A stretch of 64,000 nucleotides of DNA from Rhodospirillales bacterium (GCA_016710335.1 JADJXQ010000007.1:1-64000), one strand, 5' to 3'; shown: positions 1 to 11,768, counted from the stretch's first letter. Program-made: numbers and translations. Notes: generated by a model not told the origin, from the letters alone.

Positions 1-230
1 TTCAAAACGCGTATCAGCCGAGTCGCGCGCCGTCAAACACTCGGTCTTAATAAAATCTTGGTGAAGTATCCCTATGGTCGACGAAAGCATTGATCGTAGT
101 AGGCATAGTAGCCCGTACGGGGTACTTAAAGTTCTTGGAAGCACAGGTTGCGATGGAAGGAGGAGATTCCCGCCTGAGACGGTTGACATCGGAGAGCGGC
201 CCCGGCATCACCCTCAGGTCTTTCTGCACC

Positions 231-1799
231 ATGATCGCCGTGAGGAGTGGGATCCTGACTGACGTCTCAAAGCTCCGCCCGGGGCGCTGTTTCCCCTTCT
301 GGAAGCGCGCAGCCGTGGGCGCCTTCGCGACCGGTACCGTTCTCTGCGCATCGGCGTCGACTGCCGTCAATTCCGTCCATTCGACGCCCGCATGGCCGTC
401 CGTATCTCAACCGCCTATCGCCGCCGCGCTCTCCCTCCCGGGCGCTGACGGTGACGCCAACCCGGCGGACGTCCCGGAGGGTGCGTCGCCCGCCGATCTC
501 GATGCCGAGCAACGTTCCGAGCCGTTCGGCGAAGATGGCGTGGATGAGAATGAAATGTACGACGCACCGGCCGCCGGGGAGCCGGAAGCGCAACGCGTTC
601 ACCGGCTCAGCCGCGGCGATACGTTGACGGGCGTCCTGGAGGACCTGGGCGTCGGTCGCGATGATGCGCAGGCCGCGATCGCCGCGCTCCGCGGCCTCTT
701 CGATCCGCGCCGCATTCGGGTCGGCCAGAACATTACCATCGATCTCGAACCCATGGCCGCGGGCGAGCCGGCGCGCCTGTCCGGATTGCGGTTGGCGAGC
801 CGCTTTCCCGCCGAGGTCGGGGTGCGGCGCGTGCACGATGGCGGCTTCGTCGCCTTTACGGACATGGTCCCGGTGTCTCGATCCGGCTATGGGGCGGCGG
901 CGACAATTCGCTCCAGCCTCTTCGCGGCGGGCCAGCAAGTCGGGATCCCGACGTCGGTGCTTGCCGAGGTCCTCAAGATGTACGCCTGGGATGTAGATTT
1001 TCAGCGGGACGTCCAGCGCGGCGACCGGATCGAGGTGCTGTTCGAGCAACTGACATCCGAGGACGGTACGCGCGTCGGCGCCGGCCGCGTCGTGGCCGCG
1101 GCACTGACGGTGAAGGGTGAGCGCAAGGTCCTGTATCGCTTCACCACTGACGATGGCGTCGTCGACGTTTATGATGCCGATGGACGTAGCGCCCGCAAGG
1201 CCCTGATGCGGACCCCGGTCGACGGAGCGCGTTTGTCGTCCGGCTATGGCATGCGCCGGCACCCGATCCTCGGATACAACCGCATGCACCGCGGCATCGA
1301 TTTTGCCGCGCCGACCGGCACGCCGATCTTCGCCGCCGGCGATGGCCGCATCACCGAAATCGGCCGCAAGGGCAGCTACGGCAAGTACATCCGCATCAAA
1401 CACAACGCCGGCTACGCCACCGCCTACGCCCACATGAATGGTTTCGCGCGCGGTCTCAGCCGTGGCTCCCGGGTCAAGCAGGGCGACGTTATCGGTTATG
1501 TCGGCAGCACCGGGCGCAGCACCGGTCCGCACCTGCATTACGAGGTGTCGCTGAACGGCCGGCAGATCGACCCGGCCACTCTGAAGCGACTGCCCGGCCG
1601 CGCGTTGACGGGCCGCGCCCGCGAGCGGTTCCAAGCGCTGGTCGCCGACAGCGAACGCCACCTCGCCTCCCTCGTGCCGGGCGCCGGCGCGGTAGCGCTC
1701 GAAAGCACCGACAGCGATTTGCGCGCGGCGGCCCGACCTCCTGCGTCGATGCCGCCCGCTCCGACCCCGCGTCCGAAGTCGCTGCTGGCAGGGCTGTAG
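231..1799 (+). CDS. M23 family murein endopeptidase (LysM/OapA-like domain plus peptidase M23)
   Basis: Probable periplasmic zinc endopeptidase that cuts peptidoglycan cross-bridges. About 522 residues from the ATG at 231; the frame stays open upstream to 90, but the stretch before 231 looks non-conserved. An N-terminal positive patch and hydrophobic segment (KRAAVGAFATGTVLCASAS) act as a signal or anchor. A LysM/OapA-like segment (HRLSRGDTLTGVLEDLG) follows, then the M23 domain in the C-terminal third. The M23 zinc ligands are visible: the HRGIDF histidine and aspartate and the HLHYE histidine, with the usual GYGMRRHPI and GSTGRSTGPH context. The protein ends in a Pro/Ala-rich tail. It is followed by a rhomboid gene on the same strand. 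The family call is firm; the exact start is uncertain. Confidence 0.9.
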   Translation: MIAVRSGILTDVSKLRPGRCFPFWKRAAVGAFATGTVLCASASTAVNSVHSTPAWPSVSQPPIAAALSLPGADGDANPADVPEGASPADLDAEQRSEPFGEDGVDENEMYDAPAAGEPEAQRVHRLSRGDTLTGVLEDLGVGRDDAQAAIAALRGLFDPRRIRVGQNITIDLEPMAAGEPARLSGLRLASRFPAEVGVRRVHDGGFVAFTDMVPVSRSGYGAAATIRSSLFAAGQQVGIPTSVLAEVLKMYAWDVDFQRDVQRGDRIEVLFEQLTSEDGTRVGAGRVVAAALTVKGERKVLYRFTTDDGVVDVYDADGRSARKALMRTPVDGARLSSGYGMRRHPILGYNRMHRGIDFAAPTGTPIFAAGDGRITEIGRKGSYGKYIRIKHNAGYATAYAHMNGFARGLSRGSRVKQGDVIGYVGSTGRSTGPHLHYEVSLNGRQIDPATLKRLPGRALTGRARERFQALVADSERHLASLVPGAGAVALESTDSDLRAAARPPASMPPAPTPRPKSLLAGL

Positions 1800-1904
1800 G
1801 CCGCAGCGCGCCGTCTGCTTCGAACGCCGAGCGCCGACCCGAGCCGGGTCGGCCTGAGCGGCGCGTGTTGCGGCTGCGGACTCCGCCGCGTAGGCTGGGG
1901 CGTC

Positions 1905-2615
1905 ATGTTCCCGTTCCGCACAACGGTTTCCGCCAACGCTTCGCCGGTCGTGACGATGAGTCTGATCGTCGTCAACATCGGCGTCTATTTTCTGCAACTC
2001 GGACTGGCGCCGCGCGCGGCGCGCGAGTTCATCATGAGCTACGCGTTGATCCCCGCGGTGTACGGTCATCCCGCCGTGGCGCGCGCCTACGGCCTCGACC
2101 CGACCAACTTTCTCCCGGTCATCTCCAACACCTTCATGCACGGCGATGCCCTGCACCTCATCGTCAACATGTGGACCTTGTGGCTGTTCGGTCTGCCGGT
2201 GGAGGATCGCCTCGGCCCCTGGCGCTTCCTCTTGTTCTACCTCGTCTGCGGTGTCGCCGGCAGCGTCGCCCACCTCGCCTTCAACCTCGATTCAGCCGTG
2301 CCGGTGCTGGGCGCCTCCGGCGCGATCGCCGGACTGCTCGGCGGCTTCGCGCTGATGCACCCGCGCGCCAAGGTCGCCGTCATCCAGCCGATCTTCTTCG
2401 TCTTTCCGCTCGTGTTCCACCTGCCGGCGCTGGTCTTTACCGGCATCTGGTTCGCGTTTCAGATCCTCGGCGGCTGGACGACGTTCGGCGGCGGCGCGGC
2501 CGGCGGCGGCATCGCCTGGTGGGCGCACATCGGCGGCTTCGTCGCCGGCCTGGCGATCGCCTTGTGGCTCACCCGCCCACCCCGCCACCGCGGCCCCTGG
2601 TCGCGGACACGGTAA
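1905..2615 (+). CDS. Rhomboid family intramembrane serine protease
   Basis: A 236-residue polytopic membrane protein of the rhomboid family, which cleaves transmembrane substrates inside the bilayer. The catalytic serine is in GASG (about residues 136-139) and the partner histidine in WWAHIGG (about residue 208). The HGDALHLIVNM stretch (about residues 79-89) is the typical oxyanion/His-Asn region. About six hydrophobic helices can be seen. The ATG at 1905 starts directly at the conserved cytoplasmic N-terminus. The 3' end faces the 3' end of clpB. The physiological substrate cannot be read from the sequence. Confidence 0.9.
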   Translation: MFPFRTTVSANASPVVTMSLIVVNIGVYFLQLGLAPRAAREFIMSYALIPAVYGHPAVARAYGLDPTNFLPVISNTFMHGDALHLIVNMWTLWLFGLPVEDRLGPWRFLLFYLVCGVAGSVAHLAFNLDSAVPVLGASGAIAGLLGGFALMHPRAKVAVIQPIFFVFPLVFHLPALVFTGIWFAFQILGGWTTFGGGAAGGGIAWWAHIGGFVAGLAIALWLTRPPRHRGPWSRTR

Positions 2616-2630
2616 CCATCCCGCCTTTCG

Positions 2631-2645
2631 CCATGCTCAGCATGG
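2631..2645. terminator. Short perfect hairpin between convergent genes
   Basis: A perfect inverted repeat (CCATGC, 3-nt loop, GCATGG) lies in the 65-nt gap between the stops of the rhomboid gene and clpB, which converge here. The position suits a bidirectional terminator, but there is no T-run on either side, so this is only a candidate. Confidence 0.25.
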
Positions 2646-2680
2646 GCAAGCGCGCCGAACCATCAGCGCGAATATCCTCC

Positions 2681-5269
<2,589 letters not shown>

Positions 5270-5515
5270 GGTGACACCTCTCCGATCCGACAGGATCCGG
5301 CGTCCCTTGGCGCGGCAACGCAAGACCCCTAAGTTTCTGCGGTTACTCGAGTTTTAGATATGTTCCGGCGTGGCCGGTCTGCAAGCGATGCCGGTGGGGC
5401 GGCCAAGGGCCAAACGGTTGCGTCAGCCGGAACCAATTCTGTCCGCCTCGAGATCATTGGCGCCAAGCGCTCGAGAATAAAGCGGACATGACGATACGAA
5501 AGGGCGGCGACTGAC

Positions 5516-7354
5516 ATGATTACGAGAAGACGCATGCTGAAGACGGCGTCGACCGCCGGCCTGCTGCTGGCGGCTCAAGGGTTGCTTCCGGCCTGGGCGC
5601 GCAATGTGGCCGGCGCCGTGCCGGCCTCCGGTCCCCGCACCGGTCCGCATGAATTCGACCTCACCATCGCCGAGACGCCGATCACGATCGACGGTCGTAC
5701 CGGCTCCGCCATCACTCTCAACGGCGGCGTTCCCGGGCCCCTCATGCGCTTCAAGGAGGGCGAGACGGTGACCATCCGCGTGCACAACCGCCTTCCGGAG
5801 GATACCTCGATCCACTGGCACGGGATTCTGCTGCCATTCCAAATGGACGGCGTGCCGGGAGTGTCCTTTCCCGGAATCCGCGCCAACAGCACGTTCACCT
5901 ATGAGTATCCCGTCAAGCAGTACGGCACCTACTGGTACCACAGCCACACCAGGCTTCAGGAACAGCTCGGCCACTACGGACCGATGATTATCGATCCGGC
6001 AAATCCCGACCCGTTCGCGTACGACCGCGAGCACGTCATCGTGCTTTCCGACTGGATGTTCGAGGACCCCTACCGGGTGTTCGCCCAGCTCAAGAAGATG
6101 AGTCACTACTACAACTTCCAGAAACGCACTGTTGGCGACTTTTTCGAGGACATCGCCACTGCGGGTCTTGGCGCGACGCTCAAGGACCGCGATGCGTGGG
6201 GCCGGATGCGGATGGACCCCACCGACATCGCCGACATCACCGGCGCCGTCTACACCTATCTGATCAACGGCCACGGCCCCGAGACGAACTGGACCGGCCT
6301 GTTCACGCCCGGCGAAAGCGTGCGGCTCCGAGTCATCAACGCCTCCACCATGAGCTATTTCAACGTGCGCCTTCCAGGGCTGCCGATGACGGTGGTGCAG
6401 GCGGACGGCCAGAACGTCGAGCCGGTCGAGATCGACGAGTTCCAGATCGCCGTGGCCGAGACCTATGACGTGATCGTCCGCCCTGAGTCCGATCGCGCCT
6501 ACACGCTGTTCGCCGAGTCCCTCAACCGCAGCGGCTACGCGCGCGGCACCCTCGCCCCGCGCGAGGGCATGGCGGCGCCGATCCCGCCGCTGCGCCCGCG
6601 GCCGCTGCGCACCATGGTCGACATGGGGATGGACATGAAGGACATGGACATGGGCGGCATGCAGATGAAGGACACCGCCCCGCCAGGGATGGCGGGCGGC
6701 GGTCATGCAATGCCCGAAGGCGGCCGGATGGACCACGCCGGACACTCGTCCATGGGCGGCCACGGGGCTGAGCATGGCGGGCGGGTCGGCAGCATGATGG
6801 AGGAGGCGGGGCCCATCGTCGCCCGCCACGGCCCCGACACCCACGGCCCCGGCAACACCACAATCGCTCACGTCGAGCGCAATCGGCTCGCTGAGCCCGG
6901 CACCGGCCTCGAAGACGTCGGTCACCGGGTCCTCGTCTACACCGATCTCAGGTCCGTCACGCCGTTCAACCAGCGGCCGGCGGAGCGGGAAATCGAGATC
7001 CACCTCACCGGCAACATGGACCGTTTCATGTGGTCGTTCGACGGCAAGAAGTTCAGCGAGGTCAAGGCGCCGATCCCGTTCCGCCACGGCGAGCGGCTGC
7101 GCCTCATCATGGTGAACGACACCATGATGGAGCACCCGATCCACCTGCACGGCATGTTCATGGAACTGGAGAACGACCACGGGCAATACATCCCGCGCAA
7201 GCACACCGTCAACGTCAAGGCCGGCGAGCGCATGTCGCTCTTGATCACCGCCGATGCGCCCGGCCGCTGGGCGTTCCACTGCCACCTGCTCTACCATATG
7301 GAAATGGGGATGTTCCGGGTGGTCGAGGTGTCGCCGCACGAGGGCCGGGCATGA
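5516..7354 (+). CDS. copA: Copper-resistance multicopper oxidase CopA (Tat-exported)
   Basis: Periplasmic multicopper oxidase expected to oxidise Cu(I) to the less toxic Cu(II). 612 residues. The N-terminus ITRRRMLKTASTAG is a twin-arginine export signal. All copper motifs are present: HWHG near the N-terminus, YWYHSH, HPIHLHG and the C-terminal HCHLLYHMEMGM. A Met/His-rich insert (around residues 365-430, with MDMKDMDMGGMQMKD and HAGHSSMGGHGAEHGG) is typical of the CopA/PcoA family and probably binds extra copper. The start at 5516 has an AAAGGGCGG ribosome site. The stop overlaps the start of copB (ATGA), indicating translational coupling. Confidence 0.95.
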   Translation: MITRRRMLKTASTAGLLLAAQGLLPAWARNVAGAVPASGPRTGPHEFDLTIAETPITIDGRTGSAITLNGGVPGPLMRFKEGETVTIRVHNRLPEDTSIHWHGILLPFQMDGVPGVSFPGIRANSTFTYEYPVKQYGTYWYHSHTRLQEQLGHYGPMIIDPANPDPFAYDREHVIVLSDWMFEDPYRVFAQLKKMSHYYNFQKRTVGDFFEDIATAGLGATLKDRDAWGRMRMDPTDIADITGAVYTYLINGHGPETNWTGLFTPGESVRLRVINASTMSYFNVRLPGLPMTVVQADGQNVEPVEIDEFQIAVAETYDVIVRPESDRAYTLFAESLNRSGYARGTLAPREGMAAPIPPLRPRPLRTMVDMGMDMKDMDMGGMQMKDTAPPGMAGGGHAMPEGGRMDHAGHSSMGGHGAEHGGRVGSMMEEAGPIVARHGPDTHGPGNTTIAHVERNRLAEPGTGLEDVGHRVLVYTDLRSVTPFNQRPAEREIEIHLTGNMDRFMWSFDGKKFSEVKAPIPFRHGERLRLIMVNDTMMEHPIHLHGMFMELENDHGQYIPRKHTVNVKAGERMSLLITADAPGRWAFHCHLLYHMEMGMFRVVEVSPHEGRA

Positions 7355-8085
7355 TGATCTTGCGACGATGCGGCATGCTCGTCTCGGGTGCCTTGCTCAT
7401 AACGGCGGCGGCGGGACAGGCGAGCGCTCAGCAGACGCCGGACGGCGCGCCTGCCGGTTGGCCGGAGCCCGTCATGGACTCGCAGATCTTCACATTCTTC
7501 ATGGCGGAGCGAAACGAGTACCAGATCGACGACGACAACCAGTTCTACGTCTGGGACGCGCAGGGCTGGATCGGCGGCGACTACAACAAGCTGTGGCTGA
7601 GGACCGAGGGCGAATACGTCCTCGACCAGGGCAAGCTCGAGGCCGCCGATCTGGAGGTGCTCTACAGCCGCACCATCACGCCGTTCTGGGACGCCCAGAT
7701 CGGCGTCCGCTCCACCTTCGAACCAGCCCAGGCGTGGGACGGGGTGGTCGGCGTTCAGGGCTTGGCGCCCTATTTCTTCGAGGTCGAGGCCACCGCCTAC
7801 GTCAACGATGAGGCCCTGCAGTTCACCCTCGAAGGCGCCTACGACCTGCTCGTTACGCAAAGGCTCATCGCCGAGCCGCGTGTCGAGGTCAACCTCTCCA
7901 CCCACGACATCGAGCGCCGGGATGTGGTTAGCGGCTTCTCCGAACTCGAGGCCGGGGTGCGGCTCCGCTACGAGATCATCCGCGAGGTCGCGCCCTACGT
8001 CGGGTTCGAATACGTGCGGGACGAGGCAGCCGAGGACGACAAGGACAGCCTCCGCTTCGTCACCGGCCTCCGCCTCTGGTTCTAG
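7351..8085 (+). CDS. copB: Copper resistance protein B (outer-membrane)
   Basis: A 244-residue CopB/PcoB-type protein, an outer-membrane beta-barrel partner of CopA in periplasmic copper handling. A signal peptide (MLVSGALLITAAAGQASA) precedes a mature part with the family's conserved DSQIFTFFMAERNEYQ and WDAQGWIGGDYNKLW stretches. The alternating aromatic/charged pattern continues to a terminal phenylalanine (LRLWF), as expected for a BamA-inserted barrel. The ATG at 7351 overlaps the copA stop by 4 nt. The Met/His-rich N-terminal segment of many CopB proteins is missing; that segment instead lies inside CopA here. Confidence 0.92.
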   Translation: MMILRRCGMLVSGALLITAAAGQASAQQTPDGAPAGWPEPVMDSQIFTFFMAERNEYQIDDDNQFYVWDAQGWIGGDYNKLWLRTEGEYVLDQGKLEAADLEVLYSRTITPFWDAQIGVRSTFEPAQAWDGVVGVQGLAPYFFEVEATAYVNDEALQFTLEGAYDLLVTQRLIAEPRVEVNLSTHDIERRDVVSGFSELEAGVRLRYEIIREVAPYVGFEYVRDEAAEDDKDSLRFVTGLRLWF

Positions 8086-8099
8086 TGCTCAGGCGGACG

Positions 8100-8780
8100 C
8101 TAAGGCTTGCTCTTCGCGGCGCGTCTGCGGTCGGCGCGCACGGCGGCGAGCGACACGATGTTGTTCGCCGGGGTGATGGCCAACGAGCGCGACGGTGCCT
8201 CGACGGAGCATGTGCCGACCGGCCCGCGCGTCGTGGAAGATCCCGACTCGCCGAGGCGGCGGTCCGACAACCGCCGACGCTCGTCGCTCCTGCGGCGATC
8301 CAGTGACGTTCCTTCGATCCAGCGCAACAGGCCGCTGACTTCGGCGGCCGGGCGGCGGCGGTCGGCGACACAGCGCCGATCGCTTCCGCAGCGGTTGTCC
8401 GGGATCGGCGGTTGCGGAGCGGCGGCGCTGGGCCGGCGCATGCTCGGCGTCCGGATTGGGCGCTTGGGGGGGCCGAACACCTGACGTAACCTCTCCGTGC
8501 TCGATCGCATGCGGTCGGCGTTGGCGAGCGAGGTCGCCATGGCGCCGTCGATGTCGGCGAGGGCCTTTTGCAAACGGCCAATATCGCGGCGCAACGACTC
8601 CGAGTGCGCCTGAAGCCGGGCGGTCACGTCCGCGAGCGCTGCCGCCGTATTGTCGCGCCTGCCGTCGGTGCCGTTGTCCACGTTGGTTTTACCGAGGTTG
8701 CCATTGCCGCCGGTGATGGTCCCGGCGTTGTTGCTGCCCTGCGGGGGGCCTTCGCTGACGCCCCCATTGTCCATTGCCAC
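8100..8780 (-). CDS. Hypothetical coiled-coil protein
   Basis: I do not recognise a family. About 226 residues from a GTG start at 8780, with an AAGGGGCG ribosome site about 9 nt upstream. A Gly/Asn-rich N-terminus (about residues 1-45) leads into an amphipathic heptad region (about residues 48-95, VTARLQAHSESLRRDIGRLQ onward), then a long Arg/Pro/Ser-rich, probably disordered stretch with repeated DRR motifs. There is no signal peptide or membrane segment. It converges on copB. The opposite strand is also open, so coding status rests on the ribosome site and the clear coiled coil. Confidence 0.5.
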   Translation of the reverse strand: MAMDNGGVSEGPPQGSNNAGTITGGNGNLGKTNVDNGTDGRRDNTAAALADVTARLQAHSESLRRDIGRLQKALADIDGAMATSLANADRMRSSTERLRQVFGPPKRPIRTPSMRRPSAAAPQPPIPDNRCGSDRRCVADRRRPAAEVSGLLRWIEGTSLDRRRSDERRRLSDRRLGESGSSTTRGPVGTCSVEAPSRSLAITPANNIVSLAAVRADRRRAAKSKP

Positions 8781-8995
8781 TGCCTGCGCCCCTTGTTATG
8801 ACCTCGGCTTCTTATTGAATTGATCATATCGTGAAGCCACGGCGCTGGCGAGAAGAAAGTTACTGCAGGTTGTAGTTTTCGCGGAGGTTCCCCCACAGGT
8901 CCGATTCCCGGGCAGGAGCGGTTTGGCGCGTCATGGTCCGACCGAGCCGCCGACGACCGGGACTGAGACGAACTGAATCAAGGAGATGGAGCGCC

Positions 8996-9976
8996 ATGAC
9001 GGTGTTGATCACGGGAGTGGCCGGGTTCATCGGCTCCCAGACGGCGGCGGCGCTTCTCGACAGGGGGGAGACGGTGGTCGGCATCGACAACATGAACGAC
9101 TACTACGAGGTGACCCTCAAGGAAGCGCGCCTTGCCCGGCTCGAAGACCGCGTCGGCTTCACGTTCGCCAAGATCGACATCGCCGACCGCGACGCCGTCC
9201 ATGCGGTGGTGGCGCGGCATCCCGACATTACCCGGGTCGTGCATCTGGCGGCGCAGGCCGGGGTACGCTACTCGCTGGTCAATCCCTACGCCTATCTCCG
9301 CTCCAACATCGACGGCCACGTGGTGCTTCTGGAAGCCTGCCGCACGCTCCCCCGGCTGGAGCACTTCGTCTACGCGTCGTCCTCGTCGGTCTACGGCGCC
9401 AACACCGATCTGCCATTCTCCATCGACGACCAGGTCGACAGGCCGGTGTCGCTCTACGGAGCGACGAAGAAGGCGATGGAGGGTATCAGCCATGCCTATG
9501 CCCATGTCTACGGGTTGCCGCTGACCGGCTTGCGCTTTTTTACGGTGTACGGGCCGTGGGGCCGGCCCGACATGTCGGCGTTCATCTTCACCCGCGCGAT
9601 TCTGGCGGGCGAGCCCATTCCGGTGTTCAATCACGGCGACATGCACCGGGACTTCACCTACGTCGACGACATCGTCGCCGGCATCGTGGCCTGCCTCGAC
9701 CGGCCGCCGCCGGCCGCCGACGGCGCGGCGCCGAACCGGATCTACAATCTCGGCAACCATCGCTCCGAGTCGCTTATGGATTTCATTCGCACCATCGAGG
9801 CGGCGTTGGGGATCAAGGCGACCCTGGATCTCCTGCCGATGCAAGTGGGCGACGTCAAGGAGACGTTCGCCGACATCGAGGCGTCGCGCCGCGACCTCGG
9901 TTTCGAGCCCCGGACCAGCATCGCCGACGGCATTCCCCGCTTCATCGCCTGGTACAAAGACTACTACCGGGTATAG
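8996..9976 (+). CDS. NAD-dependent epimerase, probably UDP-glucuronate 4-epimerase
   Basis: Extended short-chain dehydrogenase of 326 residues that probably interconverts UDP-glucuronate and UDP-galacturonate for surface polysaccharide. The NAD-binding glycine motif is GVAGFIGS (residues 7-14). SSSVYG (129-134) and the catalytic pair Tyr154/Lys158 in YGATK are present. The RFFTVYGPWGRPDM stretch and the HRDFTYVDDIV motif are characteristic of the UDP-glucuronate epimerase subgroup. The start at 8996 is preceded by AAGGAGATGG; the frame remains open upstream to 8933 but without conservation. No other sugar genes are adjacent, so the substrate is inferred from subgroup motifs only. Confidence 0.88.
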   Translation: MTVLITGVAGFIGSQTAAALLDRGETVVGIDNMNDYYEVTLKEARLARLEDRVGFTFAKIDIADRDAVHAVVARHPDITRVVHLAAQAGVRYSLVNPYAYLRSNIDGHVVLLEACRTLPRLEHFVYASSSSVYGANTDLPFSIDDQVDRPVSLYGATKKAMEGISHAYAHVYGLPLTGLRFFTVYGPWGRPDMSAFIFTRAILAGEPIPVFNHGDMHRDFTYVDDIVAGIVACLDRPPPAADGAAPNRIYNLGNHRSESLMDFIRTIEAALGIKATLDLLPMQVGDVKETFADIEASRRDLGFEPRTSIADGIPRFIAWYKDYYRV

Positions 9977-9987
9977 CGCATCGCTGT

Positions 9988-10239
9988 TCAGGTTCGCTGG
10001 TTGCCCGGCCGCAGCGGCGGCGGAGCACCGGCGCCGATTCCGGCAGCGCCCGAGGCAGCGGCCAAGGGCTCCGACGGCCGGTTCTTGTCGGGCCGGTCCT
10101 TGTCGGGCCGGTTCTTGTCGGCATTGGAGAACACGAAGCGGCCGAACAGGACGCAGCCTTTCATTCCCGGGTCGCACGGCCGCCCTTCGACGCGCCGGCA
10201 GCGGCCATCGACCTCGTGCGGACATCCCCAACCGCTCAT
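9988..10239 (-). CDS. Small Cys-rich conserved hypothetical protein
   Basis: 83 residues. The N-terminal half (MSGWGCPHEVDGRC, then VEGRPCDPGMKGCVLFGRF) contains four cysteines in a CP-x5-C-x7-C-x6-C-like arrangement that could bind a metal or form disulfides. It is followed by a charged RPDK repeat (DKNRPDKDRPDKNRP) and a Gly/Ala/Pro tail. I have seen similar short proteins in Rhodospirillales genomes but know of no function. It is convergent with the epimerase gene and upstream of no obvious partner. Confidence 0.6.
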   Translation of the reverse strand: MSGWGCPHEVDGRCRRVEGRPCDPGMKGCVLFGRFVFSNADKNRPDKDRPDKNRPSEPLAAASGAAGIGAGAPPPLRPGNQRT

Positions 10240-10279
10240 CGCGAACTCCAGGACTTGCGCAGCAACGGCGCGTTTTCTG

Positions 10280-10477
10280 TCAGAGCACCCTGACGACGCC
10301 GGATACCGCCCGGTCGATCGCCACGATTACACTGCCGAACAGCGCCTCCAGCGATGATCCGTACGCCTGGAGACCGCCGAAAGCCGCGACGCCGACGAGG
10401 GACGCGATGAGCCCGTATTCGATGGCAGGTCCGCCCCCTTCGTCCGCCAACAGCTTGCCCAGCACCGCAACAACCAT
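10280..10477 (-). CDS. Flp/Fap-type IVb pilin
   Basis: A 65-residue prepilin of the Flp family. The processing region GGGPAIEYGLIASLVGVAAF has the conserved Glu-Tyr pair (EYGLIA) at the start of the hydrophobic assembly helix. The ATG at 10477 has a strong AAGGAG ribosome site. Flp pilins are secreted by Tad machinery to form adhesive pili, but no tad/cpa genes are present in this window, so the gene is an outlying pilin copy or works with a remote tad locus. Confidence 0.85.
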   Translation of the reverse strand: MVVAVLGKLLADEGGGPAIEYGLIASLVGVAAFGGLQAYGSSLEALFGSVIVAIDRAVSGVVRVL

Positions 10478-10645
10478 GTCCCGTCTCCTTATTGTCCGTC
10501 GGACCCTGTCCCGATCCGGGCCCCGCGCCGGATCGAAAACTGCATCTTATAGATGCATTTTAGGAGACTTTGCACCTTCTTGTCCACCCCCAATACGGTC
10601 CCACGACGGTGTGCCGGAGGCGAGGACACCGCTCGGGAGGGGCCG

Positions 10646-11041
10646 CTACTGCAGGTCGAGGGCGTAGGCCTTGAGATCGGCGAACCGGACGATCTCCAGC
10701 GACGCCTCATGGGTGGCGGCGAGCACCACTCGCGGCGCCATACCGGCGTCGAACGCCTCCTGCCAGCGCGCCGCGCACAGGCACCAGCGGTCCCCCGGCT
10801 TCAGGCCCGGAAAGGCGGACCCCGGCGCCGGCGTCGACAGGTCGTTGCCGCGGGACTTGCTGAACGCGAGGAAGTCCGCTGTCACCTCTACGCACACGAC
10901 GTGCAGTCCCAGGTCCTGCGGTCCGGTGTCGCAGCAACCATTGCGGAAAAAACCGGTCATCGGCGTCGTGCTGCACGGCTGCAACGGCTCTCCGAGCACG
11001 TTGCGGCTGTCGATCATCGGGATGCGTGTCGTCTGGTCCAT
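10646..11041 (-). CDS. DUF2237 family protein
   Basis: 131 residues matching the DUF2237 signature along its whole length: NVLGEPLQPCS, TGFFRNGCCDTGPQDLG, GNDLSTPAPG, FPGLKPGDRWCLCAARW. Several conserved cysteines (in GCC and CLC) suggest metal or redox chemistry, but the family function is unknown. The ATG at 11041 is clear. It lies 42 nt downstream of the oxidoreductase gamma-subunit gene on the same strand, so the two may be cotranscribed. Confidence 0.88.
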   Translation of the reverse strand: MDQTTRIPMIDSRNVLGEPLQPCSTTPMTGFFRNGCCDTGPQDLGLHVVCVEVTADFLAFSKSRGNDLSTPAPGSAFPGLKPGDRWCLCAARWQEAFDAGMAPRVVLAATHEASLEIVRFADLKAYALDLQ

Positions 11042-11083
11042 GGCGGCCTTACCTGCTCGAGTGTCAGTGGCAAAAGGGTAGCA

Positions 11084-11668
11084 TTATGAGGCTTCTGCGG
11101 CGGAACGTTCGAAGCCTGTGGCAAGTTGGAATCCCGCTGCCAGTGCCTCCGTGTTGAGATCAAGAAACTTCGGCGGAGTTTCATCCCGCAGCACCGCCTC
11201 CAGGGACGTCTGCCCGCAGAGCCCGCTGACCGCCGCGAGGCAGCCGAGCGCTACCATGTTGGCGACCCGATCCGAACCCAGGGCCCGCGCCGTCTCCGCG
11301 AACGGCAGCATACGGACGACGCCGGCGCCCGAGGGGCCCGCCCTGACCCGCGTCTTGTCGCACAGCACCAGGGAGCAGGGCGCGAGCGCGAAGTCGGAGG
11401 CGCCGGCGGCGACGTCGTCGAGGATGACCAGGTAGTCGATGCGGGTGACCAGCGGATAGCCGACATCGCCGACGCCAACCACGAGATCGGAGCGGCTGAT
11501 GCCGCCGCGGGAGGTGGGCTCGTAGCTCTGCGACTGCGCGATGCACCTGCCCGCGCGCACCAGCGCCTCGGCGAGGACGCTCGCCGAGAGCTGCAACCCC
11601 TGGCCGCCGGATCCGCTCAACCGGATCTCCACGGTCCCGTGGACGTCGTTCCCGCTGATTCCGCTCAT
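11084..11668 (-). CDS. 2-oxoacid:ferredoxin oxidoreductase gamma subunit (orphan)
   Basis: About 194 residues of the pyruvate/2-oxoacid ferredoxin oxidoreductase gamma-domain family. GSGGQGLQLSASVLAEAL is the typical N-terminal glycine-rich motif and SYEPTSRGGISRSDLVV the family signature. The ATG at 11668 (MSGISGND) is chosen because the family begins here, although the frame is open to 11782. The subunit normally partners alpha and beta subunits that bind thiamine diphosphate and FeS; none are nearby. Upstream it shares a divergent intergenic region with a hemerythrin gene and a candidate FNR/DNR site at 11769-11782, which suggests anaerobic or NO-linked expression. Confidence 0.85.
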   Translation of the reverse strand: MSGISGNDVHGTVEIRLSGSGGQGLQLSASVLAEALVRAGRCIAQSQSYEPTSRGGISRSDLVVGVGDVGYPLVTRIDYLVILDDVAAGASDFALAPCSLVLCDKTRVRAGPSGAGVVRMLPFAETARALGSDRVANMVALGCLAAVSGLCGQTSLEAVLRDETPPKFLDLNTEALAAGFQLATGFERSAAEAS

Positions 11669-11768
11669 CACACTTGTTCCGCTCGCTGCTCCCGCAGGAC
11701 TAAGGCATAATCCGGTCATTCGCCACGTCAAATATGATGGCTCGAGGATGCGCCGCCGCCATGTCCGA

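Noticed and set aside
5270..5515. CueR/CopR-type operator upstream of copA
   Set aside because: No convincing dyad at promoter spacing was found, so none is annotated.
10553..11089. Plus-strand frame opposite the DUF2237 gene
   Set aside because: DUF2237 match on the other strand is clear; this frame has no recognisable features.
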